A DNA stretch of 64,000 nt, from contig JAOALB010000074.1 in NCBI GenBank assembly GCA_025331125.1, forward strand, positions 53,924 to 117,923, read 5' to 3'. The notes below the pieces were generated by a model that did no database searches, was not told the origin of the DNA, and was given only the letters and a program-made list of their open reading frames with translations. The first letter of the stretch is position 1. Each line of letters opens with the position of its first letter. The position numbers and the translations under genes were made by a program. The DNA is from Mycogone perniciosa. Its lineage: Eukaryota; Ascomycota; Sordariomycetes; Hypocreales; Hypocreaceae. This document shows positions 11,991-23,894 of this stretch, in pieces.

Positions 11991-13478
11991 CTTTACGATA
12001 TATCTGATAATCTATCTCCAGTGTCTAAAGAGTCGGTGGGGGTTTGTTCTTTATTGCCCAGAACGAGATTTTCATGCTTATTGCTTTCAAAAATCGACGG
12101 GGGAATAGTTCTACATATAATACTTGCGTATCTTCCATCTTCTTCATCCTTTCGACAACATGTGGGAGTGACGGGACCCTCGGCAACGGACTCGTGAGAG
12201 TGCAACGTTAAGTGGTAGGTACTCGTAGTGCTTACGTGCAGGCGGTCACATGTTCCCCATATTTATGTAGGCGTCAATTTTCCACCAAGCATAGAAACTA
12301 TATTCGTAATATGTTACGAAGTACGGAGTAGTTGCGGATGAATTCCTGTCTGATTGCCAAGATGATTGAAGGAGCGCACTTTTCGGAGGATATCTGAGAC
12401 GGATAAAACGTCGGAACGGCAGAGCCAATGAAAGGAGACCGGAGCGATCCCCGAAGAGGGGTTGTGTCATTACGATTGAGTCCCTGAAAATCACCTACAA
12501 GTACGGAGTACTATCTACGGAGTACTCTGTTATCTTGTGAAACCGTGTTAAAGTCCGACCTTGCCCTTTTGCTCCGTCGGCATTTGGCACACAAAAAATA
12601 CGGGTCTCACGAGCAATAGTCCGAACCGCGGATTCCGGCTCCGAAGAGATACGACCAACTCACAATCCATCCTATCGAGTGGACCGTCACGTCAGTTGCA
12701 TGAAGGGGATGATGTAAACGCAATGCAGCAATGTATTGTTTCGGTAAAGCGGTGTCCTTGAAGTGAGTTGTCCATACATAACACGGCTCACATACGAGAG
12801 GAGAGGACTAGGATTCAGCGCAAACGTCCAACATGCAGAGCAATTTCATGCACAGGTCCTCATCGGATCGCAAGGGTGTGGCTATCCGAAGGTATGGCTT
12901 GTCTGTCAGTAACCAGAACAGTAAATGAAGAGGTATGGATGCCTGGTAATCTCAAGTCGACTGTTCATGCGAGCGATATGTTGGGAGGAGGCGTGTTGAG
13001 TCCTTTATACGCAAGCGTTTTTCTTGGCTTTTGAGAAAAAAGTTCCGTTTCCATGTGCGTTGGATGCTCCGTGCGCATGTGCATGTGCATGATGACCGTA
13101 ATACTAGTAGTATGATATGATAGCATTATCTAGTGGTACATGTATGTATACACCGAAAAGCATTGGAATGTTGGTTGGTTCGTTGGTTGGTTGAGTTCAG
13201 TTGAGTTGAAAAGGGGAGGGAATAAAAAAGATACGAATTATGGAGCAGCAAATGCTAACAGACGGCCCGAACGGATAACGGCGGCAGCGGCATCTCCGTC
13301 CCCGCCGAGCGCATACGAAATAGTACTACATGATAAAATTGAAGAGGAATGGAAACGCATAATAATTTGCGATGGAGGAATCCTTTCGGAGTTTTCCGAC
13401 GCGGCCAACAGTGATGTGCGAATTTGTCTCACTGTTCAGTAATGTACATACTCGTAAAGCGGCAGTAGTACGAAGTAG

Positions 13479-13500
13479 TACGGAGTACGGAGTACGGAGC
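13479..13500. repeat. Clustered TACGGAG repeats
   Basis: Three overlapping head-to-tail copies of the dispersed motif (period 7, TACGGAG) follow a GTACGAAGTAG copy a few bases upstream. This is one of the densest local clusters of the window-wide motif and lies in non-coding DNA. Confidence 0.85.
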
Positions 13501-15804
13501 ACTACTAATAATAATAATACCCAGTCAGCGGTGCGGTACCGATGTCTCGGATGTGGCACATGTTAGTCTAGTAGGCGTTGACTTGCAGCAAAGATGAAAC
13601 AGTACAGTACATACATACAGCAGGGGGATCAAGGAAGGAGGAAAAGAAGGAAATTCGAAGGATGAATGAGCGAATGAGTGAAGAATGGAAGGGGAAAGGA
13701 AAGGAAAAGGGGGGGCGGGTGCATCTTGAAACCTGAGATGAAGGGTAGAGAACTGTCAGTCTGTGCTGGACCTGCATGGTCGAGCCACGCGATGGTGGGG
13801 ATACGACATAGAAGGGGGCGGACAGGGGCACATCTACGATAGGTAGGTACTATTATTACAAGGTATATTACGAGTACTATTATGATAGATCCTCTGTAAC
13901 CATTACTACTCGTACGACCATCATATCTGATAATGATGTTGCCTGTGAGTAGCAGGAGATTAGCACATACGAGTACACACCACGGATAAGCGGGCGCCAT
14001 TAATACGAATTGACACATGGGATCAAGCTTGTACGAAGAAATGATCCTCTGTCCTGCTCAATTACGAGTATATGGCCGAGTGTGTTACGAAGCATCTATT
14101 TAGCCGTCGAAACTAACCAACTGCTAGTACTCCGTACATATAATAGCCAGAATATGATGCTAGTGCCATCACACCACCAAACCCGCCGACTCAGCATAAT
14201 ATGGAGTGCCGAATGATGAGATGGACAACGGGGGCCTCATTTACAGACTACATGCTACGAAACACCACATACATACTCGTGCAGTTGCATCTGCATCTAC
14301 ATATGTAGGTACAGCTGCATGCATCAGAGCAAGGTAGTACTAATATTATTAACCTCCGCAGAGACTGGGCGTCTTGGCCTGTTGAACTCTATCAATCTGC
14401 TCCGTATACTTCGTACTTCGTAGATGTATGTTTATATGACTAAGGGAAAATCGCAGCCTACAAAGGAACCGTCAAGGCGCCATAGCCAAGCCATTGGTGA
14501 CGCAGGCTGCCGCACGCAATCCAGGAATACTACCAGTCCAATGCAGTCCGGTCCAGAGACAAGTCAATAATGAAGAGAGAGGGAGAGAGAGAAAAACGAA
14601 AAGAAAAGAAGAGAAAAAACAAGATCAAAGCCCACGGACTCGCTCCCGCTTGCCCATCAGCTGGGCGGCTCTTAGGCCTCGAAAAGACCAGCTGGAGGCG
14701 CTAGGCGATCCGCTAGGCTTTAGCACCTGTTTTAGTGACCTGAGCGGCATCAAAATAGGCCGCCTATGCGAGCTTATGCGAGGCTTTGGAAGCCCGTGGG
14801 AGCCTATGGGAGCCTATGGGCATCCTCTTGGCACCCCCATTCTCACTTCCATGCTCATGCTTATACGGAATAGACACAGTCAGTTAGTTGCGCTCCCCTA
14901 ATTACGGGTCTACGACTGTATGGAGTAAGGTCAGTCAGCGTAGTGTTAGTTGTCTGCATGGGGAGAGAGCCTTTTCCGATGCGTATTTGTGTCCGGAGAG
15001 TTAGTAGAAGTAGTAGCAGCAGTAGTATTAACATGTCCACGCGTGGCGCATCTTGGGGGTCTGCACACGTGTCTCAATATTTCCACTTACAGTGCTCCGT
15101 ACGGAGTACGAAGTGTTGATCCAAACAAGCCTCGATCACGTCGGATCTCGGTCAGGACTGCAGCTCCTACGATTGCCTACGGGGTAATAGGGAGTGGTAC
15201 GAAGTACAGCATCCATTGACGTACTCCTCGCAGTATTGTCACTACTACGAGTACACGTACATACGGACAACTACAGTCTTGGTTGGCTTGTCTTGTCCTG
15301 TCTGGTCCTGTCTTGTCTTGCTTGTTTGTCCTGTCCTTGTCTCATCGTGTTTGTTTGTTTGTCTCATCTTTCGCTTCCTCTTTCTCTCTCTCGCCCTCTC
15401 CCTCCCTCTCTCTCTCTCACTGTCTTCGCCACCCAAGCAATCCCTCCTCCCCCGGCTCCCCGTCTAATCTCATTCGTCACGCGTAGGGCGCAGGGTCCTT
15501 GTTCGGGATCCTGACTGACTCTTGGCTTTTGCCAACCTTAAACTAGCTGGGGTTCGCCTATCTTTTTTTCTAAATAGCTAACCACCTCCGCTTACTATTA
15601 CTACTTTATACCACTCCTACATACTGCTACTACTACTACTACTATAGACGTGCATACATGCATGTTACATGCATCGTGTGCACATGGGCAAGGCCGTTGT
15701 TGGCCTTGGTTCGTCGATCCGCTTCGGTACCTATCCAGCTCTGAGCTCTTGAGAGACAGACCAGAGCGTCTATCCTGTCCTGTCCTGTCAGGTCCGTGAA
15801 AACA

Positions 15805-15826
15805 GAGACAGACAGACAGACAGACA
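15805..15826. repeat. AGAC tetranucleotide microsatellite
   Basis: About five and a half uninterrupted AGAC units lie in the long presumed leader region upstream of the decarboxylase-fold gene. Confidence 0.85.
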
Positions 15827-16265
15827 TCAACACGCATATATACATACATACATACCCACGGACTCACGCCAACGCCAACCTTTTTTTGGAACCTATGACA
15901 TCCATCCAACTCTTCACCCTTTCGCTTCTTTCGGTCATTTTTTTCTCTCATTATTAAACACGCTTTGCTTCGTGCCTACGACTTTCTGTATTAATAATTC
16001 CGACCCGGGGCCTATGACAAGTCTCCGTTCATCTTTCAACTTTGAAACCCGCCCACCCCCCATTTACTCGTACACTACTGCGGCTTTACGACTTGTCAGA
16101 TCTTCAACAAACTCGCCTCACCCCCTTCAGGTCCTCCTCATCCCTGCCTCTATCTCTAATCCCGTATATATAGATATATATACACATATACACATATACA
16201 CATATATCAATACCCATCGAGATATCCCTGCGTTCCCGCACATCTTACGAATTGACGCTATACAC

Positions 16266-16307
16266 ATGCCTACTTACACACATAATGTTTCATACTACAC
16301 CCAATAA
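16266..16307 (+). other. Short upstream open reading frame
   Basis: A 13-codon frame (MPTYTHNVSYYTQ, then TAA) overlaps, in another phase, the first in-frame ATG (16285) of the next gene. If the mRNA starts upstream, ribosomes could initiate here first and favour the ATG at 16318 or 16354. Position and frame are seen directly; the regulatory role is inference. Confidence 0.3.
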
Positions 16308-17550
16308 CTCAAAAGACATGAACCCCAGGGTGAGGAAGCCTACTCTACACGCCATGGACACCAATCCGCGAGATCGTCAGGCGGAACAGGAACACCACAG
16401 CAGCGAGATCCCAACATCATCTCCGCTCTCCCCCGGGCAAGAATCATGGGAGTCGATATCAAACAACACATCCTCTCCCATCACCCCTACCACACAAGTC
16501 GGCCTCACAGACCATTATCATGACATCCCGCAGAGCCGGAAGCCTCCTCCCTTGGGTCCTACCGATCCCATCCCCCGCGCTCCCCCGCCCTGGATCCTCC
16601 GCGGCGACGTCTACTTCTTCTCCTTCTGGACCACCAGCGCCCAGGCCCGCAACATGCCTATACACCAGGCTTACTCCCCCCTCGAAGCACAGTCCAGCTT
16701 CGCCGCCCCAGACACCAGCAAGCCCGTAGGAGGGCTGAGCATGATCCAGATCCTGCGGTATACAGAGTCACCCGTGGGGCCGTACGACGAGTTAATCGTT
16801 GTGCCGGGGAGTTTCGCCTGGACGAGGGAAGAAGCCGCCGGTGGGAAGAAGAGGAAGAAGAAAGGGAAGAATCCAAAGATATCCAGGGTCTATGTATCGC
16901 AGAAACATACGTGCTACAACGGGAGAATGAGTATGTCCTGCCCCCCCCCCCTTACCAAACTTACTTACTTACACCTCTGATAATCTTCATCTGAGTAAAA
17001 TAGGCTAACCTTCGCAGACTGGAACGCCCCCAAACATCTCGCCAGGTTCGAATGGGATCACTCCCCCGACGGCTCTACAACCGTCAAAATCTACCCTCAC
17101 GATACACACCCTTCCCCCAGCAACACCCTCGAGACTCACCCTTCCCCCATCCCTTTCTTCCGCGCCACCTTCAAACCCATGCGCTTCGCCCCCCACTTCC
17201 CCTTCGCCACCCGCTGGGTCAACTACCTCGGCTTCGACACCACGCTCGTCATGCCCCCCCTGCCGCAAGGCCAAGGCAGCCAGGGCGAACTCCCCGGCAC
17301 GCGTCAGTGGTGCAGCCTCGTGCCGCTGCAGTACAGCCGCAAGACGATGCTCGGATGGTTCGACATCGCGCAGCGCGACGAGACGAGCGGCGAGGTCGTG
17401 GGCGAGTACGAGAACTTCTGGCCCGGCCTGGGACGCTGGCAGCTGGGCATGAAGATGGAGGACGCGGAGCTGAGCTTCGAGAAGCCGCTGGAGACGTGGG
17501 ACGATGTCGTTGAATCCATGGCATCGCAGCCCCCGAGGCCGAATCTCTAA
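16285..17550 (+). CDS. Fungal protein with acetoacetate-decarboxylase-like fold
   Basis: Two exons, 16285-16930 and 17018-17550, give about 392 residues. The splice joins YNGRM to NWNAPKHLARFEW in perfect frame across an 87-nt intron with a GCTAAC branch site. The text PPWILRGDVYFFSFW, GGLSMIQILRYTESPVGPYD, ELIVVPGSF and VSQKHTCYNGRMNWN is characteristic of a conserved ascomycete family related to acetoacetate decarboxylase by fold. A catalytic lysine cannot be assigned; a KKRKKKGK insert before the YVSQK strand looks like a disordered loop. No signal peptide or membrane segment is seen. The start is uncertain: in-frame ATGs lie at 16285, 16318 and 16354, all before the conserved part, which begins near residue 100. 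Enzymatic function is unknown; many members of this fold are not decarboxylases. The 188-codon frame on the other strand (17005-17571) is a shadow of GC-rich exon 2. Confidence 0.85.
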
Positions 17551-18906
17551 CCAACGTACATGCATATGCAAGCATCCGCTGTCTTGTGTAACGCTCGAGA
17601 GCTGTTGGTGGAGGAAAACATGTGAGACAATGACGCGCCAGAGGTCTCACCGCGCGTATCCATCGCCCTGTCTCTCTCCAATCTATTCTACCAAGTACAT
17701 ACTTTTTTTTTGTCCAATGTTGGATGTATATGAGCTTTCCTCAGGTATGGCAAACAAGCATAGGAAGGGGGGTGGGATGGCAGGCATATCTGTTTGTTTT
17801 TCCGTCTCGCAAGCGAAGGAAATGAATGAGCCCTTCTTTTTGTCGGTCTAGAAGCGGCGTTCTATATGGGATTTTGTTTGTCTGCATATATGTACATACT
17901 CGAATTGCCTCAAGAAGAGAGTTCAAGTCACGAAATATAACTCTTCTCTCATAGCATAAATGCTATATAATGGATACAGGGCGTGAATCCCAAGTCCAAT
18001 TATGAGTCGAATCCATATGTCTTGCATCTTCTCCGCAATCTCTTACATCCATCATCCCCGTCTCCCCCCTAGTCAAGCAAGCCAACACTGACTGATTCTC
18101 ATATCCACATACAACAACTAACCGAGACACTCCCCTCCAACTCCTTACATACAACCGACATCACCGTCTCAAGCAGGACTCGAACCGTAAACCATCGTAT
18201 TTTGCTATGTCATCAAATCTATCTTGAGTGTTTAGGTTCCCCCAATGGCAAGTCTCTACCGCAATCCCCCTTTCGCCCGAAAATATATAAAACACAAAGG
18301 ACCGGCCATATCCCCCCCTGCGCCGTTGCAATGGTTTCGTCCATCCGTCAATGTTTCCCTTCTCCCTCATGAACCTATTCGTTTCCATGCCAGCCTGCGC
18401 GGCCTGCCCCGTCTAGCCAAAGTCATCCACTAACCCAACGGCTGGCAGTCTGCCCCTTGAAATGATCATTAAACCCAACAGTCCATCGTGCACATAAAGA
18501 TAAGCCCCACGCATCTTCACGCATCTCTCTCACTCCACTCCAAGGTATACGGCCAATTTTTGCATGTTTCAGTTGACCTGCTGGTCTCATCTCCTAACCA
18601 ATCTTGAAGGAAAACTTCGCAGTTCGGCTTGTCGTTTCGCCTCATCCACCGGGAATAACTGTGGTTTCTCTCTCGCTCTCGATCAACATGGCGTGGCTGA
18701 TCGAGTTAAAATATAGGCTCCACATAGGGGATAAGAACCCGAGATAACTAAGCATTGCTCAGCCTTCCGGGTGATAAAATGTCTTGGGAGGATTGAGATC
18801 GGGGGCTCCCATATCCCCAACCACAATCCCGGCCGGAAATGCACGGCCATCATGTCTATGGTTCTTTGTGGAGTGGGTCGTCGGTAACAGCTTTCGCAGT
18901 CACGAT
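17551..18906. other. Convergent 3' region
   Basis: About 1.35 kb lies between two converging genes. It has several short AT-rich stretches and no frame longer than 115 codons. A GGTTCGAGTCC-like stretch on the minus strand near 18180 resembles a tRNA T-loop but has no pairing arms. It probably holds the two 3' untranslated regions. Confidence 0.5.
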
Positions 18907-20553
18907 TTATTCTGGCACTCTAATCGTTGGTGCCACCACCTCTCGAGCATAGAATTCCACCAGCATGGTCGCATAGGCTTCCAGGTCTTCCACTGGAACA
19001 GCGAGTCGGAAGTCGTTGAGCACAAGGAACTGTAGTTCTAGGTGGTTGAGTTCTGGGAGCGGAAGTCCGCCAACCTGCAAGGACTAGTATTAGCATCATT
19101 CTGGGTTGGTTCCTTGAAGTGGAGGGTAGCGTGCCTTGGCATATCTCGAGTTGGTGTAAAAAACATCTGAAAAGAACTTGCTGGCACAAGTAACACCGGC
19201 GATGATTAACCGGTGGATGTTGAAGCTATCCACCACAAAGTACGTGGCAGGGTTGCTAAGAGGGGACGAAGGCTCAACCGTGGAGCGCTCAGTTGGAACT
19301 CGACGACTAGATCCTGTCGGCGAATCTGCCATAACATCATCGTCGTCATCTTCGTCATCGTCATCCGCAAGATCTGAGTCACTCTCGTCAGAGCCGCCAG
19401 CATCATCCTGCATAGGGGTGTCTTGCTGCGACGTCGCCGACTGCGAAGGGCGGGGCCGTGTGGTTTGTCTCCTAATATCCTCGCTTTTGACCACCATGTC
19501 ATTAACTCGTTCAGTCATGCGATCAAAGTAGACGAGCAAGCTCAGAAAGACCTCGAACGTAGTCGGACAGTACTTGTGGATTCGGGAAAGGTAGCTCAGG
19601 ATCGTGATGGACGGCACGTTCCTGCCGTGGAATGCCAACACGGAGTGGCTGAGAGGGCTCATCTGGGAGCCGCCAGTAGATTCGGCATTCTGGTTCGCCT
19701 GCTGCTGATGGGCGACATTGCGCTGGGTAGCGTCGTGCTGCTGGTCGTTGGTGGATGTGATCTTGGTCAACAATGCGGCGACCATTTCGATAACGTCGGC
19801 AATGGGCATGCTGCTGATCTCGTACTTGACCTGGTGCAGCGGCGGGTCATGAAGGATGCCGGCGGAGCCATTCGCCGTGCCGTCCAGGTCGGCCTTGGCC
19901 ATGGTTTCGATGTGGGTGAGATCGCGGACATGGATGATGTTTTGTTCTGGCATCGACCGGGACGGAGCGGACGAGGACACTAAATAGGAGGAGGAGGCAG
20001 AGGCCTGGCCGGGACGAGGTGCCTGAAAGTCATCTGAGGGAGGGGAGGGCTGCTGCTGCTGAGCTTGGCCTGTCGAGGAGACGGCGTCTCCGATCTGAGG
20101 TGCCATAGACGCACTCTTCGCATCGTCAGGGGCTGCCGGGCCGGACGCTGCGGTGGGCGATGAAGACGGCGGCGGCGAGGGGAACTGCGAGGCTCCACCA
20201 GTCGACGACGATGCCGTGTGGGGCACAGGCTGTCCCGCCGACGTCTGCCCCTGTGCCTGCCCCTGTTGCGCCGGCCTGCTGGCGCTGGTGCCGCTGCTGG
20301 AGTGTTGGATGGCGGAGTCGGACCTCTGCTGAGATCGCGGGGCGGCAGGCGAGGGTCGCGATCGACTGGAGGAGCGATAGGCGGAGGTGGAGGCGGAGGA
20401 GGAAGCGTCGTGCGACGGCTGGTCTTGGTGGCGATGATGATGATGCTGCTGTTGTTGTTGTGTTTGTGTCTGTATGGACGAGGACGAGGAGCCTGAGATC
20501 ATGCTGTGGAAGCGCGACAGGTCAGGAACAAAATCGCCGATTACAGCAGCCAT
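18907..20553 (-). CDS. Pho80/Pcl7-family cyclin
   Basis: A cyclin for a Pho85-type kinase, involved in other fungi in phosphate or carbon-store signalling. Exon 1 is 20553-19135 (473 codons) and exon 2 is 19074-18907 (55 codons plus stop), giving 528 residues. Residues 21-200 are Ser/Gln/Pro/His-rich low complexity. The cyclin box starts near 245, with NVPSITILSYLSRIHKYCPT (312-331), FEVFLSLLVYFDR, then FVVDSFNIHRLIIAGVTCAS and KFFSDVFYTNSRYAK at the exon end. Exon 2 continues VGGLPLPELNHLELQFLVLN, the core of the family. An insertion of about 80 residues (355-435) with an Asp run (387-410) splits the box. The wording is closest to yeast Pcl7/Pcl6. The intron needs a GC donor (AAG|GCACGC); reading through would stop after 12 unrelated codons and lose the cyclin helices. 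Confidence 0.93.
19075..19134 (-). other. GC-AG intron in the cyclin gene
   Basis: This 60-nt intron has donor AAG|GCACGC and acceptor TTGCAG. It carries a GCTAATAC-type branch site. No GT donor in the vicinity restores the conserved SRYAK-VGGLPL junction. Confidence 0.8.
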
Positions 20554-20859
20554 GGCATTGGATCGATCGTATGTGCGCGTTCGGCGTGCAGGTGGCGGCA
20601 GTAGGGAGTCGAGGGGTGTATTTTGGAGACGTCAAGTCAAGAACGAAGAGAAGACTAGAAGAGGAGCGCAACCATTAAAAATTAGCAGAGACAAAAAGGG
20701 GGTTGTTCGTGGGCGGTCGTAAAAGCTGCGACGAGCGCAGATAGATAGATAGAGAGATGGGTTTGCAAAAGAGGAGAAGAGCAGGTTCGAGTAGGTAGGT
20801 GGTGATGTCCGGAGTCCGGGATCAATCAACGGGAATCCAATGCGCTGCTAGTGGCAGTT

Positions 20860-20892
20860 AACAGCGGTCCAACAGTGGTCCAACAGTGGTCC
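20860..20892. repeat. Three-copy 11-bp tandem repeat
   Basis: Three direct copies of AACAGYGGTCC occur (the first has C, the others T), about 310 bases upstream of the cyclin start codon, in probable promoter or leader DNA. Confidence 0.9.
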
Positions 20893-21340
20893 AACCGCCA
20901 GCCAGCCAGCAAGCTAGGCATGGATCAATCACTGCCGCCGCCCCTAGCGCACTAAAGCACTAAAACACGGAGTCCCATCAGAATAATGGGGGACGGCTCA
21001 GTGAGCATTTGCGCCGTAAAAAAACGCCGCCACTACCAGTCGCGACAAAAACCCGGACCGGCGACCCCGAATAAAACTCTTGAAATCGTGGCATGAAAGT
21101 TCATATGAATGCGTTTCGGGGGCAGATATGTATACTGGACTAGGTACGGAGTACTAGTATTAGTAGTAACTACAATATCCATTGTAGTACTCCGTACTCC
21201 GTACTGCTACTAGCAGTGCTGCCCTGCCCCTTCATCTCGTCTCATATAATGTCTCTCATGCTTTCTTTGTTTCCAAGGCTCCAGGAATTCGGGGTTGAGT
21301 CACATGGTAGAGGAGCAGAACAGGCAGGGCAGCATCAGAC

Positions 21341-21374
21341 ACACAGACAGACACAGACAGACACAGACAGACAC
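21341..21374. repeat. ACACAGACAG tandem repeat
   Basis: There are three full copies of the 10-bp unit ACACAGACAG plus a partial fourth, in non-coding DNA upstream of the cyclin gene. Confidence 0.9.
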
Positions 21375-22727
21375 TTGGCGGTGAGTGAGGCTGCTTGCTC
21401 CGTATAGATAGATGCTGCTGCAACTAAGAATCGCCGGGTTTTGGTGGCGCTCCATCTCGACTGTGGCGTGCCGGGACGCCAAACCGCAGCGCAGGGCGAC
21501 AGACACATGGAGGGAAAGGAAAGCCTTGGCTGGCTTCCATGCTCATGACCGAGATTTTTGAATTTGAACCAAAGGGAAGAAGCAAACAGTGACGACTGAT
21601 GGACACAGGATATATACAAAAGGGAAAACCCAAGACTCACGTTGCTCAAGAATAAGACTCCCCCTCTAAGGCGTCACTCTGGTATGTACGTATGCAGTGA
21701 GGAGGCCGAGATAGATACCGGTAACGATGACGATGACGATGACAACGGTAATAGTATCAGGAATGGAGTTTGATGGAGTGTGGCCACAGAGACAAATCTA
21801 AAAGAGGAGGAATAGTGATGCGATAGAGGACAAGCTCGAGTCGCGATCGGATCGGTGCCGGGAAATGCGATGCGCAAACTATGATGACACAATAAACCGC
21901 CCGGTACAGAGTATTGTCCAACGGATAAGCATACAACAAAGCTCCGTGCAGATGGATGGATGACGGTTGGTGCCTGGGAGGCGAGTTGCAGATCGCAGGT
22001 AAGTATTCGATCCTCTTGCCGTCATCAAAGAAATGACACCATCGCCCTTCTTCATTCGAGGATGAATGAGGAGGGGGGGAGGAAGAGGGTCAGAGGGTCA
22101 AGAAGCCCCAGCCATTCGATGTACGAGTACTCCGTAGCAGTAGAAGATTTGCGGTGGGGAACAAAAAAGTCGTCGACAGATGGATGGATGCGGACGAGGA
22201 GAAGAGGAGATGAGAGGAGAGGAGGTATTAACGCAGCCCCTATGTGCATATGTATGTGGCAATGCAAGATGGCACCAGAGGGCTACTCTGCTGTGCGCCT
22301 CCTTTCCTCGGTTGATCGACAACGGCCCGAGGAATACTCGTAGTAATATCAGTAGACTTTTTGGTGGAGGATCTATGATATAGATACAGAATACTCCGTA
22401 GATGTGATAGTATTAAGAGAGATGCCGGAATCTCATGAGACTGCAGACTAATACCGGCACGGGCAGACGAGCAGACCGTCAACGGAAGCAGCGGATATCG
22501 AGATATCGACCCAACCATCTGTCTTTGTCCCAGACTGATCAATCAATCCATCAACAAATCAGCCTAGGATCATGGATGCTTGCGCAGTTACTCGCGCTTC
22601 TTCTTACTACTGCACAGACAGACAGACGCTTCCGGCGGGTGGGCGGGCGGAGTGGTTTCTGATCGCTGTCGTTCTCCATTCCAATCGGATATCCAATCCT
22701 TCGCAGCAATCCCAGCCAAGGCCTCCC

Positions 22728-22736
22728 GCACGTGGG
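22728..22736 (+). promoter_or_regulatory. GCACGTGGG E-box (Pho4-type site)
   Basis: The exact 9-mer GCACGTGGG is the high-affinity form of the binding site of Pho4-like bHLH phosphate regulators (NUC-1 in Neurospora). It lies 2.2 kb upstream of a Pho80-family cyclin gene. A single 9-mer at this distance can occur by chance, so regulation of the cyclin is only a suggestion. Confidence 0.2.
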
Positions 22737-23894
22737 CTGCAACAGTCCAGGGTGCCTCGTCCGATGGCTTGTTTCCCAACGGAGGGCTTGCAAGCGATTG
22801 GGCTGCGGGCATAATACTCCGTCGTCAGATGTATGTACTATCTATAATATGAATACGGAGTACGGAGTACTAATATGAATATCCATTCTCGTACGTTTTC
22901 TATCACTGGAGTGTTAATATTATTCACAGTGTCGTCGGCATACCTATGCTATCATTTATTCATGCCTATTCCCCGTATAAGTAGTAGTAAGCTTTCTCAT
23001 CAATGCCAATCTGGTCACACTCAAAATGCAGGGCCTCTTAATAATACCTACGGAGTATTACCAGTGGCTCATCTGTCACCGAAAGCTTGTCCTCCAGGCT
23101 GCCTCCCCGTGTAACTTTGGCGAGGGTCTCGCATACATGAAAGATCAGCAGCGCCTGGCTGGACTCATCCATTGTCTGAGAACAGCTCAGCCAAGTGACT
23201 TCCAAGGTTCATGGCACACTTCCCATCTCATAATGGCTCACTCGCTCGGCCTGACATGTTGTTCTTACTCTCAGTTTTGGTCTCCTCTGTCAAATCAGCA
23301 GTGCGCCAATTCCTGCACGTCACTGTCTGCATCTTGGATGGTATCACAGACCGTGCAAAAATGCGTAATCCAGTAATAAACGCCCGAATTAATAGACGAT
23401 CCATCCCCATGCATCAGCCATACCTCCATTACCAAGTACGAAGTACGAAGTACATCTCTATATATTACACTCATTGCATTCACAGGGGCATACGCCTCAA
23501 TCGCCGTGCAGGCGTTTTCGGGCCGCTTCCATCTCTCCCCCTCCCTCCCGACAGCCTTTCCGTTTTGATTTATTAGCTTCCCAAGGTCATGACACCTAAC
23601 CGGAGCTTTTGTTACGGGATTTCAATAGTATTCTTTCAACTGTAATGTAGTATTTCCTTTGGACATCCGCTCTGGTGACGTCTCGCCTCTTCGCTTGATC
23701 CGATATTCTAGTACTATACAGCATCGGCTCTGCCCTAATAACCCTGTTCTCTAACAGCGTTCTCTCTCGTTGTCGACGCCACCAAAGCTCAAGCCAGACC
23801 AGCCTCTTCATTGGATCCCCAGCCGCCGTAGCCACAGACAAACGAGTCGCAGCATCTTTCTCTCTCTCTCTCTCTCTACCGCATCCAACGCCTT

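Larger units (their letters stand above)
11991..16284. other. Repeat-rich intergenic region
   Basis: About 4.3 kb lies without a supported gene. It carries many copies of the dispersed TACGGAGTA/TACTCCGTA motif (12319, 12502, 12516, 13479-13500, 14130, 15094, 15199). It also holds TGT/CCTGT-rich and CT-rich low-complexity DNA (15280-15425), an AGAC microsatellite (about 15805-15826) and a TATA/CACATA tract (about 16166-16207). The last few hundred bases are probably the leader of the next gene. All open frames are short, overlap in several phases and contain these repeats. Confidence 0.6.
20554..23894. other. Intergenic region upstream of the cyclin gene
   Basis: About 3.3 kb lies without a supported gene. 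It includes the presumably long cyclin leader, an 11-bp triplet repeat (20860-20892) and an ACACAGACAG repeat (21341-21374). Dispersed-motif copies occur at 21145, 21187-21203, 22127, 22390, 22854-22870, 23050 and 23440, and there is one GCACGTGGG site. The part nearest 23894 should be the PRE3 3' untranslated region. Open frames are all below 130 codons and unrecognised. Confidence 0.55.

Noticed and set aside
17005..17571. 188-codon open frame on the minus strand
   Set aside because: It lies opposite exon 2 of the decarboxylase-fold gene, which has GC-rich third positions that keep the reverse frame open. The plus-strand reading has conserved motifs and exact splicing; this one has none.
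18150..18200. tRNA-like GGTTCGAGTCC stretch on the minus strand
   Set aside because: The bases either side do not form a T-stem, and no anticodon or acceptor arm fits.
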